DNA of 64,000 bases from Novosphingopyxis baekryungensis DSM 16222 (lineage in GTDB: Bacteria > Pseudomonadota > Alphaproteobacteria > Sphingomonadales > Sphingomonadaceae), in NCBI RefSeq assembly GCF_000420305.1, contig NZ_ATUR01000002.1:186001-250000 (forward strand). Reading direction: 5' to 3'. Shown here one piece after another: positions 18,610 through 30,300 of the stretch (the stretch's first letter is position 1; each line of letters begins with the position of its first letter). Both the position numbers and the translations under genes were made by a program. Under the pieces are notes generated by a model. That model was not told the DNA's origin. It saw nothing but the letters and a program-made list of their open reading frames with translations, and searched no databases.

Positions 18610-18941
18610 ACCGGCTCGCTCGATAGATCGTCGATTTCGCGCTCTATCTCGTAAAGATCGTCACAGGCGTTGCTGCGGGCATCGCGATCACATTTCTTGC
18701 GCAGTTTGTCGCGCTCCCGCGCCAGTTTGCCCAGACGTTCCTCGCGTTCGCGCAGTCGCTTGCCCCGCTTCTCATCGCGTTCGGACTGGCTCGTGGTAAC
18801 GGCATCCACGCCGGATCCGACAGCGTTCACGCCGGTCTTCGCAACCTTGACGGGCAGGGTTACGATATCCGCCACTGTGCCGAGACATCCGCCCAGAAGC
18901 GGAACGATCAGAAGGGTGGGCAAAAGGCGCGATAGGGACAT
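18606..18941 (-). CDS. Small coiled-coil lipoprotein of unknown function
   Basis: 111 residues. The N-terminal signal ends in the lipobox LLGGC (Cys19). A hydrophobic/amphipathic stretch is followed by a strongly charged heptad region (SERDEKRGKRLREREERLGKL, about 55-85), likely a short coiled coil, and an acidic C-terminus with two cysteines (CDRDARSNAC). I recognise no family. It is probably an envelope protein. Its stop overlaps the sua5-type gene on the other strand. Confidence 0.65.
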   Translation of the reverse strand: MSLSRLLPTLLIVPLLGGCLGTVADIVTLPVKVAKTGVNAVGSGVDAVTTSQSERDEKRGKRLREREERLGKLARERDKLRKKCDRDARSNACDDLYEIEREIDDLSSEPV

Positions 18942-18984
18942 GGGCAGGAGCCTAGCCTGCCGGAGATATTCGTCCAGTGAACAA

Positions 18985-19848
18985 TTAATTCAGCAAATCG
19001 ATGGCAAAGGCGCGAATCTCGTCTTTCATGTCGTCGCGTTCCATCGCCAGTGCCAGATTCGCCTGAATGAAGCCGCTCTTCGATCCGCAATCATAACGCT
19101 TGCCGTCGAAGGTATGCGCGTGAAATGGCTGCTCGCCGATCATCTTGGCCATGGCGTCGGTAAGCTGGATTTCGCCGCCTGCGCCCGCTTGCTGCGTTTC
19201 GAGAACGCGCATGACTTCCGGCTGCAGGATATAACGGCCCGATACGATGAGGTTGGATGGGGCATCGGCCACCTCAGGCTTTTCAACCAGACCCTTCACC
19301 TCAGTCAGGCTGCCTTTGCGCTCCCCTGGATCGATCACGCCGTAGCTCGATACCTTTTCGTGCGGTACTTCGAGCACGCTGATCATGTTCCCGCCCACCT
19401 GTTGATAGGCATCGACCATCTGCTTCATGCAACCGGGGCTGCCATGCATCATCTCGTCCGGGAGGAAGATGGCGAAGGGTTCATCACCCACAATATCGCG
19501 CGCGCACCATATGGCGTGGCCAAGGCCAAGTGGTTCCTGCTGGCGAACATAGGCGCAATTGCCCGGCGTCAGCCTTGTGCCAGCCAGCGCGCTCATATCC
19601 TTGCCGCGCGCGGTCATGGTGGCTTCCAGCTCATAAGCGATGTCGAAATGATCTTCGATCGCGCTCTTGCCGCGGCCGGTAACGAAAATCATCTGCTCGA
19701 TACCAGCCTCGCGGGCTTCATCGACGGCGTATTGGATCAAGGGTCGATCGACGACCGCCATCATTTCCTTCGGGACTGCCTTGGTGGCCGGCAGAAAACG
19801 CGTGCCAAGTCCGGCAACAGGAAAAACAGCTTTGCGGATCGGTTTCAT
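18985..19848 (-). CDS. galU: UTP-glucose-1-phosphate uridylyltransferase
   Basis: Makes UDP-glucose from UTP and glucose-1-phosphate for exopolysaccharide, LPS and glycolipid synthesis. The 287-residue full-length protein begins with the signature nucleotide-binding loop VFPVAGLGTRFLPATKAVPKEM. Further motifs are GRGKSAIEDHFD, the metal-binding PDEMMHG region, and VEKPEVADAPSNL. It follows msrA on the same strand after a 69-bp gap containing a hairpin. Confidence 0.95.
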   Translation of the reverse strand: MKPIRKAVFPVAGLGTRFLPATKAVPKEMMAVVDRPLIQYAVDEAREAGIEQMIFVTGRGKSAIEDHFDIAYELEATMTARGKDMSALAGTRLTPGNCAYVRQQEPLGLGHAIWCARDIVGDEPFAIFLPDEMMHGSPGCMKQMVDAYQQVGGNMISVLEVPHEKVSSYGVIDPGERKGSLTEVKGLVEKPEVADAPSNLIVSGRYILQPEVMRVLETQQAGAGGEIQLTDAMAKMIGEQPFHAHTFDGKRYDCGSKSGFIQANLALAMERDDMKDEIRAFAIDLLN

Positions 19849-19870
19849 TGGTAGCCCCCTACAAATACAA

Positions 19871-19896
19871 GATGCCCCTACTTACGCAGGGGCATC
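19871..19896. repeat. Inverted repeat between msrA and galU
   Basis: Nine-bp perfect stem GATGCCCCT / AGGGGCATC with an 8-nt loop. It lies between the msrA stop and the galU start. There is no T tract on the minus strand, so it may be an attenuator, a processing site or an mRNA-stabilising hairpin rather than a full terminator. Confidence 0.45.
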
Positions 19897-19917
19897 CAGA
19901 ATTTTCAACCGGTCTTC

Positions 19918-20454
19918 TCAGGCGTTCTCACGGAGCCGATCGGCAAATCCTTTTTTCAGTTTCTGCAATTTGGGCGGAATAATTGCCATGCAGTACGGAT
20001 TGCCGCGGCCTTCCCCTTCCCAATAGTCCTGATGATAGTCTTCCGCCGGATACCATGTCGTGGCTTCCTCGATCGTCGTGACGATTTCGCCCGACTGATC
20101 ATTTGCGGCGCGATCAATCGCGGCTTCGGCTTCACCTTGCTGATCACCGTTCAGGGGGAACATCGCGCTGCGATATTGTGTGCCGACATCGTTGCCCTGG
20201 CGGTTCAGCTGCGTCGGATCATGGGTGGCGAAAAAGATGTCTGCCAGATCACCATAGCTGATGACCGCCGGGTCATAAGTAACCCGGATTGCCTCGGCAT
20301 GGCCCGTGCTGCCCGAGCATACCTCACGGTATGTCGGGTTTTCGACATGCCCGCCAATATAGCCGCTTTCAACGCCGCTGACGCCGCCAAGCTGCTTGAA
20401 CACCGCCTCGGTGCACCAGAAGCAGCCGCCTGCAAAAATTGCCTGTTCGCTCAT
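19918..20454 (-). CDS. msrA: Peptide-methionine (S)-S-oxide reductase MsrA
   Basis: Reduces methionine-S-sulfoxide in proteins. 178 residues from the ATG at 20454 ([19 protein letters not shown]). The catalytic Cys is in GGCFWC; other family motifs are [46 protein letters not shown] and the C-terminal AEDYHQDYW. The open frame extends 100 codons upstream but without family similarity. Cytoplasmic, no signal peptide. Confidence 0.95.
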   Translation of the reverse strand: MSEQAIFAGGCFWCTEAVFKQLGGVSGVESGYIGGHVENPTYREVCSGSTGHAEAIRVTYDPAVISYGDLADIFFATHDPTQLNRQGNDVGTQYRSAMFPLNGDQQGEAEAAIDRAANDQSGEIVTTIEEATTWYPAEDYHQDYWEGEGRGNPYCMAIIPPKLQKLKKGFADRLRENA

Positions 20455-20551
20455 ATTATGTCCTTCTCCAATGCGGAAAAACCTGTTGCCACCAAGATGG
20501 GAAGGATCGCGCCGCAGGCAAGTCCGGGGAAGCTGGCTCCGTGTCTGAACG

Positions 20552-21628
20552 TCAATCGAGTGGCGGCAGGGGCGCGCGCAGGATTGGCGGTACCAACACA
20601 CCGTTGCGGCGGTCTGCCGCCATCGCGGCGGCCATCTCCTCGCGCAGCTGGCGCACGCGGTTCTTCCACCGATAGTGCGTGCTATCGGAAAAAATGCCGA
20701 GGCCATGTTCCTTGCCGAAGCGGGTCCAGAAGCGCACCGCGTCTTCCGGATCATAACCAGCGTTCAGCATGAGCCACACTGACAGCCGATCGGCCTCTTC
20801 TTCGGTCGCCTTGATCCGCCCGGCACTTTTACCAAACAACCGGCCGATGCCGCGATCAACGCCTGCAGCGTCCAGTCGCTCGCGGTGACGCAGGATATTA
20901 TGGGCCAATTCATGCGCAACCACGGCCACAAGCTGCCCGTCGTCCGCGGGCAGAGTGGAACCCTGGTCCGCTTCTCCGTTGTCCAGCGCATATTGTACCA
21001 GCGGCAGATTGACGCTGACCATCCGGCCATCGGCGCCCGCATCCAGTCCGTCCTCAATCCGGATCTGATAGCTGGTGGCACAGGTCGGCAGAGGCGTCAC
21101 ATCTTTCACGAGCGTCGAACCCTGGCGTAGAAACTCCATAGTGACGGGACTGCCATCCTTGGACATGGAAGCCAGCTTTTCGCCGATACGCCGGATACGC
21201 GCATAGGGATCGTCCGCAGCGTTGCTGCCAAGCGCCTCGATGTCGACGCGGGGGGTGTCATCGAGCGCGACGAACGCATCGCCAACCTGGATGCCGGCAA
21301 GATCGGCCGGGCTTTTCGGCACTACTGCCGCCACCTCAATCGGCGTTTCGAACGCGAAGACGCCGGATATGGCGGACCGATCAGTATATTGGTCGATATC
21401 ATGCCATTGCAGCCCCGTCGCGGCTGCCCGTTGATCGCACAGCGGCGCATTGGCGGTGCCTAGACTATAACCGATCGCCGCGAGTTGCCCATCGAGCGCC
21501 TGGAGGGCGCGATAGGGAGAATCGGTTGCCTCTGCCAACCCTGTCTCCGCTGTCGGCTTTTGCGCCTGCACGGCGGTTGTTGCTGGCAGCATGGTAACGG
21601 CAAGAAGGGCTAAGAGGATATAACGCAT
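20552..21628 (-). CDS. Secreted M48-type metalloprotease with PDZ domain
   Basis: 358 residues from the ATG at 21628 ([20 protein letters not shown]), giving a signal peptide cleaved near VQAQ. A PDZ-like segment ([28 protein letters not shown] split around residues 97-124) is followed by the zinc motif HELAH (239-243) and the third-ligand region TEEEADRLS (about 275-283). This architecture suggests a periplasmic quality-control protease related to BepA/LoiP, but with PDZ before the catalytic domain. Substrates unknown. Confidence 0.85.
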   Translation of the reverse strand: MRYILLALLAVTMLPATTAVQAQKPTAETGLAEATDSPYRALQALDGQLAAIGYSLGTANAPLCDQRAAATGLQWHDIDQYTDRSAISGVFAFETPIEVAAVVPKSPADLAGIQVGDAFVALDDTPRVDIEALGSNAADDPYARIRRIGEKLASMSKDGSPVTMEFLRQGSTLVKDVTPLPTCATSYQIRIEDGLDAGADGRMVSVNLPLVQYALDNGEADQGSTLPADDGQLVAVVAHELAHNILRHRERLDAAGVDRGIGRLFGKSAGRIKATEEEADRLSVWLMLNAGYDPEDAVRFWTRFGKEHGLGIFSDSTHYRWKNRVRQLREEMAAAMAADRRNGVLVPPILRAPLPPLD

Positions 21629-21700
21629 GATTGCTGCTTTATCGCCTTCCGGCTGAACCTGCGACATCGCAATGGTGATCGACCGGCCTGGCTGGATGCG

Positions 21701-22333
21701 TCAGAGCGGATTGACCGTCTGGCTGTTGGCCCATGCCATGATCAGCGCCACCATTATCATCGCACCGCCGGACAGGCGTTGCAGCAATTTGGTCCAGTCG
21801 CGCTCCAGCGCGAAGCGATTGGCCCCGGCGGCAAGCAAGGCGTAGGTGCCCATTCCGATACTTTCGGTCACCAACGTGATGCCGGCCAGCATCATGATCT
21901 GGGGCAGGATGGGAAAATGCGGATCGATGAACTGGGGCACGAACGCGGCATAGAAGATCAGCGCCTTGGGATTGGCCATGTGCACTGCCAGGCCATCGAG
22001 GAAGCCATGCCGAAAGTCGCCGCGCCGCGCCATGGCTTTTCCAGCCTGGCCGTTGCGCCGCCATATTCGGATGCCCATCACCAGCAGGTACAGCACGCCG
22101 GCCCAGCGCAGTAGCGCATAAGCATTGGGGGCCGCTGCGATGAGGGCCATCAGCCCGATTGCACTCAGCCCATACCAGATAAAATTGCCGGTATGGATGC
22201 CGGCCACGGGCCCAAGCCCGGCGCGCAGACCGCCGCCCAGAACATGGCCGATCGTCACCATCGTCGCCGGCCCGGGCGTGAGGCAAAAGACCAGATCGGT
22301 CAGGAAGAACAGGATCAGCCGGTCGCTATACAA
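21701..22333 (-). CDS. LysE/RhtB-family amino-acid exporter
   Basis: About 210-residue inner-membrane exporter with the family opening LFFLTDLVFCLTPGPATMVTIGHVLGGG, the loop GFLDGLAVHMANPKALIFYAAFVPQF and about six hydrophobic helices. I place the start at a TTG (22331-22333) because a run of G (AAAGGGGGGGG) lies 6-7 bp upstream and the resulting N-terminus matches the family. An in-frame ATG at 22360 has no ribosome-binding site. Substrate not predictable. Confidence 0.83.
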   Translation of the reverse strand: MYSDRLILFFLTDLVFCLTPGPATMVTIGHVLGGGLRAGLGPVAGIHTGNFIWYGLSAIGLMALIAAAPNAYALLRWAGVLYLLVMGIRIWRRNGQAGKAMARRGDFRHGFLDGLAVHMANPKALIFYAAFVPQFIDPHFPILPQIMMLAGITLVTESIGMGTYALLAAGANRFALERDWTKLLQRLSGGAMIMVALIMAWANSQTVNPL

Positions 22334-22426
22334 ATGATGCCCCCCCCTTTCGCCGCTCATCGCACGGCGTTATGCCGCCCGCCATCTTGTCAGGCCGCGT
22401 ATCGGCCCCGCTTAAAAGGCACCTTC

Positions 22427-22927
22427 ATGACCCCAGAACGCAAGGCAATGATCGCCAGCGCCGCCATCCTCGTCTTCGGCGGCGTGGGCTATTGGGCGAA
22501 CGGCATGATCTATTCCAGCGCCGAAGCGATGGACATGATCGAGACCTTGCGCGATTCTGCCTTGTATCTCGGCAGCGCGATGGCGACCAGCTCGGGCACC
22601 ACGCTGGCGCTGATGCTGACGCTGGTGGGCTTCATCCAGCGGCTCGACACCAGTTTCAGCCACGGCGTCTACAAGCGGATCGGCTATATCGCGTTGTTCT
22701 CCACCTTCTCTCTGGCCGGATCGGTCGTCCTGCTGCTGGTGCTGACCCTGCCGATCGGCGAGTTCGATAAGCTGCCTTCGCAATGGTATCCTATTCTATA
22801 CACCGTCATTTATTCGCTCGTCATCGTACTGTCGGCGCTGCTGGTTGGCACGGTGACTTTGGTGTTCGGCACCGTCATGCTGCTGATCAACAGTCTGCGG
22901 CCCGAAGCGGAAAATACAGACGACTGA
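22427..22927 (+). CDS. Four-helix integral membrane protein of unknown function
   Basis: 166 residues (MTPERKAMIASAAILVFGG). Predicted membrane segments lie at about 8-28, 50-71, 86-110 and 120-153, with short charged loops and an acidic tail (EAENTDD). I recognise no Pfam family; the Thr/Ser-rich second helix (MATSSGTTLALMLTLVGFIQRLD) is the most distinctive part. Divergent from the LysE gene. The terminator at 22957 lies just downstream. Confidence 0.7.
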   Translation: MTPERKAMIASAAILVFGGVGYWANGMIYSSAEAMDMIETLRDSALYLGSAMATSSGTTLALMLTLVGFIQRLDTSFSHGVYKRIGYIALFSTFSLAGSVVLLLVLTLPIGEFDKLPSQWYPILYTVIYSLVIVLSALLVGTVTLVFGTVMLLINSLRPEAENTDD

Positions 22928-22956
22928 AGCTGTTCGGACCATGTGAGACCGATCAC

Positions 22957-22993
22957 GAAAAAGGCCCGCCGGATCGCTCCGACGGGCCTTTTT
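22957..22993. terminator. Bidirectional terminator between a membrane-protein gene and rpoC
   Basis: AAAAAGGCCCG-C-CGG / CCG-A-CGGGCCTTTTT hairpin with one internal mismatch and A and T tracts on both sides. It can end transcription from the plus-strand gene and from the converging rpoBC operon. Confidence 0.85.
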
Positions 22994-23013
22994 CTATGGA
23001 ATACTGAAAATGC

Positions 23014-26000
23014 TTATTCCGGTGCGGGGCCTTCGCCCGCGCTATCGGTCACGACCTCGCCCAGCGGTTCGCTGGTGGCTTCGGCCGCTGCGGCATCCTG
23101 CTTCAACTCCGCCTCATGCTCTTCAGCAGCGGTCTGGGCAGCGATCAGCTCTTCCTGGATCTTGCGCTGCTGGGCCCGAAGCGCGGTATCGCGGCTGGTG
23201 GCCGCGATGCGCACCCGGTTCATCGCCGCGCCGGTACCGGCAGGGATGAGACGGCCCACGATCACATTTTCCTTCAGACCGGTCAGTACGTCCTTCTTGC
23301 CCTCGACCGCGGCCTGCGTGAGCACGCGCGTGGTTTCCTGGAAAGAGGCCGCCGAGATGAACGAGCGGGTCTGGAGCGAAGCCTTGGTGATGCCCAGCAG
23401 AACCGGCTTGCCTTCGGCCTTGGTCTTGCTGCGCGTCAGCTTGGAATTGATCGCATCCATTTCCTCACGATCGACCTGTTCGCCCGGCAGGAGGGTCGTG
23501 TCGCCGCCATTGGTAATCTCAACCTTCTGCAGCATCTGACGAACGATCGTCTCGATGTGCTTGTCGTTGATCTTCACGCCCTGCAGTCGATAGACTTCCT
23601 GAATTTCGGCAACCAGGAACTCGGCCAGCGCTTCGACGCCCATGACTTCCAGAATATCGTGCGGGTTCGGAGAACCGCCGATCAGATTGTCGCCCTTGCG
23701 GACGAAATCGCCTTCCTGAACGTCGAGCACCTTGGTCTTGGGGATCAGGTACTCGACTGGATCGCCCTCTTCCGGAACGATAGCAATCTTGCGCTTGGCC
23801 TTGTAGTCGCGAACGAATTCGACCTTGCCCGAGATCTTGGCGATGATCGACACATCCTTGGGGATGCGTGCTTCGAACAGCTCGGCCACCCGCGGCAGAC
23901 CGCCGGTGATGTCGCGCGTCTTGGCAGCTTCGCGGCTGATACGAGCCAGAACATCGCCTGCCTCGACCTGCTGACCGTCTTCGACGGAAAGCATGGTGCC
24001 GGGGCCGAGCAGATATTTCGCGGCTTCACCGGAATCGTCGTCCAGCAGCGTTAGACGAGGACGCAAGTCCTCCTTCTTGGCGCGGCCGACTTCGCGATAT
24101 TCGATGACAACGCGCTGGGCGATGCCGGTGGCTTCGTCCGTCTGCTCGGCAAGCGTCTTGTTGTCGACCAGATCCTGGAACTTCACCGTACCCGGCTTTT
24201 CCGTGATCACCGGTTGGGTGAACGGATCCCACTGGGCCAGCTTGTCGCCGGGCTTCACCTTGTCGCCCTGATCGACATCCAGCACCGTACCATATGCGAT
24301 GCGGTGGACGGCCAGTTCGCGGCCTTCCTTGTCCACGATCACCAGTTCGCCGGTACGGCTCATCGCCAGGCGGCGATTGCGCTTGTCGACGATGGTCGGC
24401 AGATCGCGCAGTTCGATCGTGCCTTCATGGCTGGCTTCGAGGTTGGACTGCTCGTTGAGCTGCGCCGCGCCGCCGATGTGGAACGTCCGCATCGTCAGCT
24501 GGGTGCCGGGCTCACCGATCGACTGGGCAGCGATAACGCCGACCGCTTCGCCGATGTTGACAGGCGTACCGCGGGCCAGATCGCGGCCATAGCATTTGCC
24601 GCACACGCCGACCTTGGATTCGCAAACCAGCGGGCTGCGGATCTTGAGCGACTGCATGCCCATTTCTTCCAGCTTGGCGACGGCATATTCGTCCAGCATG
24701 GTGCCGGTCTTGTAGAGCACCTTGCCATCCTCGACGATATCCTCACCGATGGTACGGCCCAGCACGCGCTCACCGAGCGACGCGATGGTCGAACCGCCCT
24801 GGATGATCGAGCGCATTTCGAGCAGACGCTCGGTGCCGCAATCTTCCTCGACGATGGTGCAGTCCTGCGACACATCGACCAGACGGCGGGTCAGATAACC
24901 CGAGTTTGCCGTCTTGAGCGCGGTGTCGGCCAGACCCTTGCGGGCGCCGTGGGTGGAGTTGAAATACTCCAGAACCGTCAGGCCTTCCTTGAAGTTCGAG
25001 ATGATCGGCGTCTCGATGATCTCGCCCGACGGCTTGGCCATCAGGCCGCGCATACCGGCCAGCTGCTTCATCTGCGCCGGGCTACCACGGGCACCGGAGT
25101 GGCTCATCATGTAGATGGCGTTCACTTCGGCTTCGCGGCCATTCTCGTCCTTCGGCGTCGCTTTCAGCTTTTCCATCATGGCGTTGGCCACCTGGTCGCC
25201 GCAACGGCTCCAGCAGTCGATTACCTTGTTGTACTTTTCCTGCTGCGTGATCAGGCCGTCCTGATACTGCTGCTCATAGTCCGCCACGGTGGCCCGCGCG
25301 TCCTCGACCAACTGGATCTTCTCTTCGGGAATGATCATGTCGTCCTTGCCGAACGAGATGCCGGCCTTGAACGCGTTGCGGAAGCCCAGCGTCATGATGG
25401 CATCGGCAAACAGCACCGTGTCCTTCTGACCGGTGTGACGATAGACCTGATCGATCACGTCGCCGATTTCCTTCTTCGTGAGAAGACGGTTCACCAGATC
25501 GAACGGCACCTTGTGGCTCTGCGGCAGGCACTCGGCCAGCAGCATGCGCCCGGGCGTCGTGTCGACGCGCATCATGTAGGGCTTGCCCTTCTCATCGGTC
25601 TGCGGGACGCGGCTGGTGATCTTCGAGTGGAGCGTGACCGCACCCACTTCGAGCGCCTGATGCACCTCTGCGATATCGCTGAGCAGCATGCCCTCACCGG
25701 GCTCGCCCTCACGGTCCATCGACAGATAATAGAGGCCCAGGATCATATCCTGCGACGGCACGATGATCGGCTTGCCGTTGGCGGGCGAGAGGATGTTGTT
25801 GGTGGACATCATCAGCACGCGCGCTTCCAGCTGCGCCTCGAGGCTCAGCGGAACATGGACGGCCATCTGATCGCCATCGAAATCGGCGTTGAAGGCCGAG
25901 CAGACGAGCGGGTGCAGCTGAATGGCCTTGCCCTCGATCAGCACGGGCTCGAACGCCTGGATGCCGAGACGATGGAGCGTCGGTGCGCGGTTGAGCATCA

Positions 26001-27264
26001 CGGGATGCTCGCGGATCACCTCGTCCAGAATGTCCCAGACTTCCTTGCGCTCCTTCTCGACCCACTTTTTGGCCTGCTTCAGGGTCATGGAGAGACCCTT
26101 GGCATCCAGACGGGCATAGATGAACGGCTTGAACAGCTCGAGCGCCATCTTCTTCGGCAGGCCGCACTGGTGCAGCTTCAGTTCCGGACCGGTCACGATG
26201 ACCGAACGACCGGAATAGTCGACGCGCTTGCCCAGAAGGTTCTGGCGGAAGCGGCCCTGCTTACCCTTGAGCATGTCGGACAGCGACTTCAGCGGACGCT
26301 TGTTGGCGCCCGTGATCGTGCGACCACGACGGCCATTGTCGAACAATGCGTCGACCGATTCCTGCAACATGCGCTTCTCGTTACGCACGATGATGTCCGG
26401 CGCGCGCAGCTCGATGAGCCGCTTCAGGCGGTTGTTGCGGTTGATCACGCGGCGATAGAGATCGTTGAGATCGGACGTCGCAAAACGGCCACCGTCCAGC
26501 GGCACCAGCGGGCGCAGTTCCGGTGGAATGACTGGCACGACTTCCAGAATCATCCACTCCGGGCGATTGCCCGAACCGATGAAGCTTTCGACGACCTTCA
26601 GTCGCTTGATGATCTTCTTGGGCTTGAGCGTGGATTTGGTCGTCTCCAGCTCTTCCATCAGATCGTCGCGTTCCTGCTCCAGATCGAGATCCATGAGCAT
26701 GATCTTGACCGCTTCGGCACCGATGCCGGCGGAGAAGGCGTCCTCGCCATATTCGTCCTGCGCTTCGAGCAGCTCGTCCTCGGTCAGCAGCTGGAATTTC
26801 TCCAGCGCGGTGAGGCCCGGCTCGATAACGACGTAATTCTCGAAATACAGGATCCGCTCGAGCTGCTTCAGCTGCATGTCGAGCAGCAGGCCGATGCGCG
26901 AGGGCAGGGACTTCAGGAACCAGATATGCGCAACCGGCGCGGCCAGTTCGATATGGCCCATCCGCTCACGACGCACCTTGGTCACGGTGACCTCGACGCC
27001 GCACTTCTCGCAGACGATGCCCTTATATTTCATGCGCTTGTACTTGCCGCACAGGCACTCATAATCCTTCACCGGACCGAAGATGCGCGCGCAGAACAGG
27101 CCGTCACGCTCGGGCTTGAACGTGCGATAGTTGATGGTTTCCGGCTTCTTGATCTCGCCGAAGGACCAGCTGCGGATGCGCTCCGGGCTCGCGAGACCGA
27201 TCTGGATCTCGTCGAACGTTTCGGGCTTGGCGACCGGATTGTTGAATTTGCTCAGTTCGTTCAT
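23014..27264 (-). CDS. rpoC: DNA-directed RNA polymerase subunit beta'
   Basis: Largest RNA polymerase subunit, about 1416 residues from the ATG at 27264 ([10 protein letters not shown]); an upstream ATG at 27297 would add 11 unlikely residues. It carries the N-terminal zinc-binding cysteines (CLCGKYK ... CEKCGVEVT), the catalytic NADFDGD loop near residue 460, the second zinc site ([11 protein letters not shown] ... [11 protein letters not shown]), and the bridge-helix/trigger-loop region. The acidic, alanine-rich tail is typical of alphaproteobacteria. It follows rpoB by 82 bp with no separate promoter seen. Confidence 0.99.
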   Translation of the reverse strand: MNELSKFNNPVAKPETFDEIQIGLASPERIRSWSFGEIKKPETINYRTFKPERDGLFCARIFGPVKDYECLCGKYKRMKYKGIVCEKCGVEVTVTKVRRERMGHIELAAPVAHIWFLKSLPSRIGLLLDMQLKQLERILYFENYVVIEPGLTALEKFQLLTEDELLEAQDEYGEDAFSAGIGAEAVKIMLMDLDLEQERDDLMEELETTKSTLKPKKIIKRLKVVESFIGSGNRPEWMILEVVPVIPPELRPLVPLDGGRFATSDLNDLYRRVINRNNRLKRLIELRAPDIIVRNEKRMLQESVDALFDNGRRGRTITGANKRPLKSLSDMLKGKQGRFRQNLLGKRVDYSGRSVIVTGPELKLHQCGLPKKMALELFKPFIYARLDAKGLSMTLKQAKKWVEKERKEVWDILDEVIREHPVMLNRAPTLHRLGIQAFEPVLIEGKAIQLHPLVCSAFNADFDGDQMAVHVPLSLEAQLEARVLMMSTNNILSPANGKPIIVPSQDMILGLYYLSMDREGEPGEGMLLSDIAEVHQALEVGAVTLHSKITSRVPQTDEKGKPYMMRVDTTPGRMLLAECLPQSHKVPFDLVNRLLTKKEIGDVIDQVYRHTGQKDTVLFADAIMTLGFRNAFKAGISFGKDDMIIPEEKIQLVEDARATVADYEQQYQDGLITQQEKYNKVIDCWSRCGDQVANAMMEKLKATPKDENGREAEVNAIYMMSHSGARGSPAQMKQLAGMRGLMAKPSGEIIETPIISNFKEGLTVLEYFNSTHGARKGLADTALKTANSGYLTRRLVDVSQDCTIVEEDCGTERLLEMRSIIQGGSTIASLGERVLGRTIGEDIVEDGKVLYKTGTMLDEYAVAKLEEMGMQSLKIRSPLVCESKVGVCGKCYGRDLARGTPVNIGEAVGVIAAQSIGEPGTQLTMRTFHIGGAAQLNEQSNLEASHEGTIELRDLPTIVDKRNRRLAMSRTGELVIVDKEGRELAVHRIAYGTVLDVDQGDKVKPGDKLAQWDPFTQPVITEKPGTVKFQDLVDNKTLAEQTDEATGIAQRVVIEYREVGRAKKEDLRPRLTLLDDDSGEAAKYLLGPGTMLSVEDGQQVEAGDVLARISREAAKTRDITGGLPRVAELFEARIPKDVSIIAKISGKVEFVRDYKAKRKIAIVPEEGDPVEYLIPKTKVLDVQEGDFVRKGDNLIGGSPNPHDILEVMGVEALAEFLVAEIQEVYRLQGVKINDKHIETIVRQMLQKVEITNGGDTTLLPGEQVDREEMDAINSKLTRSKTKAEGKPVLLGITKASLQTRSFISAASFQETTRVLTQAAVEGKKDVLTGLKENVIVGRLIPAGTGAAMNRVRIAATSRDTALRAQQRKIQEELIAAQTAAEEHEAELKQDAAAAEATSEPLGEVVTDSAGEGPAPE

Positions 27265-27346
27265 GTGCTGTCCTCGTTGGGCTTTTGGCCCATTCAAATT
27301 CTTTCAGGGTCGGTGGGAAGGGCGGCCATCACAGCCGCCCCGACCC

Positions 27347-30300
27347 TTATTCTGCCGCCTGCGGCAGTGCGTCCGGTCCTTCACCGTCTTCGCCGACCAC
27401 ATCGTGCGAATGCAGATCGACGTTGAGACCCAGCGAGCGCATTTCCTTCACGAGCACGTTGAAGCTCTCCGGAATGCCCGCCTCGAAGGTGTCGTCGCCC
27501 TTGACGATCGCCTCATAGACCTTGGTACGGCCGATCACGTCATCCGACTTCACCGTCAGCATTTCCTGCAGGGTGTAGGCGGCGCCGTAAGCCTGGAGCG
27601 CCCAGACCTCCATCTCACCGAACCGCTGACCACCGAACTGCGCCTTACCACCCAGCGGCTGCTGCGTGACGAGCGAGTAGGGGCCGATCGACCGGGCGTG
27701 GATCTTGTCGTCCACAAGGTGATGCAGCTTCAGCATATAGATGTAGCCGACGGTGACCTTGCGGTGGAAGCGATCCCCCGTGCGGCCGTCGAACAGCGTG
27801 ACCTGACCCGAGGTGTCGAGCCCGGCGCGGGCCAGCATCTCGGACACATCCGCCTCACGCGCACCATCGAACACCGGGGTGCCCATGGGAACGCCGAAGG
27901 TGGTGTGTTCGGCCAGATCGATGATCTCCGCATCGGTCCGTTCGGCAATCTCGTCGGCATATTCCTTGCCGTAGCTGATCGCCAGACGCTCGCGTACGGC
28001 TTCGGGCGGCGCAGCGGCCTCCGGATTGGGATTGGCGTGGCGCCATTCCTCGAGGGCCTGCGAGATCTGCTGACCCATGCCGCGTGCGGCCCAGCCCAGA
28101 TGCGTCTCGAAGATCTGACCCACGTTCATACGGCTCGGCACACCCAGCGGGTTGAGCACGATATCGGCATGCGTGCCGTCTTCCAGGAACGGCATGTCCT
28201 CGATCGGCAGGATGCGCGAAATCACACCCTTGTTGCCGTGACGACCGGCCATCTTGTCGCCCGGCTGCAGCTTGCGCTTCACCGCCACGAACACCTTGAC
28301 CATCTTGAGCACGCCGGGAGCGAGCTCATCGCCGCGCTCCAGCTTCTCGCGCCGATCTTCGAACTTCTCGACGATCAGCTTGACCGCCTGGTCATACTGC
28401 GCCTTCACCGCTTCCAGATCGGACTGGGTCTTGTCATCGGCAACGGCGAATTTCCACCATTCGTGACGCTCGGTCTCTTCCAGCAGCTCTTCGGTCAGTT
28501 CGCTGCCCTTCTTCACGCCCTTCGGCGCTGCCGTGGCCGTCTGGCCGATCAGCATTTCGCGCAGACGGTTGTACGTCGCACGGTTCAGAATGGCGCGCTC
28601 GTCTTCACGGTCTTTGGCGAGGCGTTCGATTTCCTCACGCTCGATAGCCAGGGCACGTTCGTCCTTGTCGATGCCGTGACGGTTGAACACGCGCACTTCG
28701 ACCACCGTACCGGCAACGCCGGGCGGCAGACGCAGCGAGGTGTCGCGTACGTCGGAGGCCTTCTCACCGAAGATGGCGCGCAGAAGCTTCTCTTCCGGCG
28801 TCATCGGGCTTTCGCCCTTCGGCGTGATCTTGCCTGCCAGGATATCACCCGGATGCACTTCGGCACCGATATAGACGATGCCCGCTTCGTCGAGGTTGCG
28901 CAGCGCTTCCTCGCCGACATTCGGGATATCGCGGGTGATGTCTTCCGGCCCGAGCTTGGTGTCGCGGGCCATCACCTCGAACTCTTCGATATGGATCGAC
29001 GTGAACACGTCATCCTTCACGATGCGTTCGGAGATGAGGATGGAATCCTCATAGTTATAGCCGTTCCAGGGCATGAAGGCGACCAGGCTGTTCTTGCCCA
29101 GCGCCAGCTCGCCCAGCTCGGTCGAGGGACCGTCGGCAATGATATCGCCGGTGGCGATATGCTCGCCCACCTTCACCAGCGGACGCTGGTTGATGCAGGT
29201 GTTCTGGTTCGAACGCTGGAACTTCTGCAGACGGTAGATGTCGACGCCGGACTGGCCGGGCTCGACTTCGCCCGTCACGCGGATAACGATACGCGTTGCA
29301 TCCACCTGATCGACGATGCCGGCGCGCTTGGCGCCGATCGCGGCACCCGAATCGCGTGCCACGGTGCCTTCCATACCGGTGCCGACCAGCGGCGCCTCGG
29401 CACGCACCAGCGGCACGGCTTGACGTTGCATGTTCGCACCCATCAGTGCGCGGTTGGCGTCATCATTTTCCAGGAACGGAATGAGCGACGCGCCGACCGA
29501 AACCAGCTGCTTGGGGCTGACGTCCATCAGCGTGATCATGTCGCGCTGCGCCATCAGGAACTCGCCGGCCTGACGGCTGGAGACGATTTCCTCGACGAAT
29601 GAACCGTCGGCCGTCAGCTCGGCATTGGCCTGCGCCACCGTGTGCTTCTGCTCTTCCATGGCGGAGAGATAGACCACATCGTCGGTGACCTTATTGTCGA
29701 TCACCTTGCGATACGGCGTTTCGATAAAGCCATATTTATTGACGCGGCTGAACGAGGCGAGGCTGTTGATCAGGCCGATGTTCGGGCCTTCCGGCGTCTC
29801 GATCGGGCAGATACGGCCATAATGGGTCGGGTGAACGTCGCGGACTTCGAAGCCAGCCCTTTCACGGGTAAGACCGCCCGGCCCAAGCGCCGACACGCGG
29901 CGCTTGTGGGTGACTTCGCTCAATGGATTGGTCTGATCCATGAACTGCGACAGCTGCGAGGAGCCGAAGAATTCACGCACGGCGGCCACGGCGGGCTTGG
30001 CGTTGATCAGATCGTTCGGCATCACGGTGGAGACATCGACGGAGCTCATGCGCTCCTTCACGGCGCGCTCCATGCGCAGCAGACCGACGCGATACTGGTT
30101 TTCCAGCAGTTCGCCGACCGAGCGCACGCGGCGGTTGCCGAGATTGTCGATATCGTCGATTTCGCCCTTGCCGTCCTTCAGGTTCACCAGTTCGGTGATG
30201 ACCGCTAGAATGTCTTCATTGCGCAGCGTGGTCACCGTATCTTCGGCATCCAGATCGAGGCGCATGTTCAGCTTCACACGGCCAACCGCGGACAGATCGT

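Noticed and set aside
24214-27426. Very long open frame on the plus strand opposite rpoC
   Set aside because: It is antisense to an unmistakable rpoC; high-GC codon bias keeps the opposite frame open. The product is His/Arg/Leu rich with no domain.
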